This document shows, piece by piece, positions 6,034-6,057 of a stretch of 6,057 nt of DNA; positions within the stretch are counted from its first letter, which is position 1; the number at the start of each line of letters is the position of its first letter. Below the pieces are notes generated by a model. The model worked only from the letters and a program-made list of their open reading frames with translations. It made no database searches and was not told the origin of the DNA. The stretch is from Enterovirga sp. (GTDB taxonomy: Bacteria; Pseudomonadota; Alphaproteobacteria; Rhizobiales; Beijerinckiaceae), in NCBI GenBank assembly GCA_028290385.1, contig JAQGJZ010000221.1, positions 1 through 6,057 of the forward strand. Reading direction: 5' to 3'. The translations under genes were made by a program, and so were the position numbers.

Positions 6034-6057
6034 TCAAGTTCGAACCGCGGCTCGATC
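6006..6057 (+). repeat. 52-bp direct repeat, copy 2, reaching the window edge
   Basis: This copy starts 185 bp after copy 1 and continues to the last base, so its true length is unknown. Because 185 is not a multiple of three, the gene reads it in another frame, giving AAAVSASR and a TGA at 6031-6033. If one base were added between the copies, the gene would stay open and read RICKPLIKFEPRLD a second time up to the edge. Confidence 0.97.

Noticed and set aside
1..6057. tRNA, rRNA, CRISPR array, insertion sequence, phage or defence genes
   Set aside because: I found no cloverleaf, spaced repeat array, transposase or terminal inverted repeats. The only sizeable repeat is the 52-bp pair at the right edge.

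Overview
The window is GC-rich (roughly two thirds G+C by eye) with tightly packed genes on both strands. Every gene carries a long open frame exactly in register on the opposite strand, as happens in genomes that avoid TTA, CTA and TCA codons. The gene content suggests an alphaproteobacterium, probably of the Hyphomicrobiales (Methylobacterium-like families are a guess): a UbiA of ubiquinone synthesis, Ohr, a Dcp-type M3 peptidase and an extensin-like-C lipoprotein. The genus cannot be fixed from the sequence alone.

Layout. Positions 1-705 (- strand) hold the N-terminal three quarters of ubiA, cut by the left edge. A 298-bp divergent intergenic region follows, with a strong hairpin in the likely ubiA leader and a small palindrome upstream of ohr. 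ohr (1004-1432, +) has a near-perfect Shine-Dalgarno and converges on a dcp-type peptidase gene (1452-3512, -). A hairpin at 1441-1468 could end ohr transcription inside the last dcp codons. Upstream of dcp on the same strand are a candidate small membrane protein (3598-3699) and an amidase-signature hydrolase gene (3814-5049), with hairpins in the gaps. Divergent from the amidase is an extensin-like-C lipoprotein gene (5185-6033, +).

The genes look like independent housekeeping or stress functions: quinone synthesis, organic peroxide removal, peptide and amide turnover, and envelope maintenance. I see no defence system, mobile element, CRISPR array, tRNA or rRNA.

The most unusual signal is at the right edge. 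The last 52 bases (6006-6057) repeat 5821-5872 with one mismatch. The two copies are 185 bp apart, which is not a multiple of three, so the extensin-like gene ends at a stop codon formed by an out-of-frame copy of its own coding sequence. This is either a real partial tandem duplication with a frameshift or an assembly artefact at a contig end. I found nothing that amounts to a new biological system.
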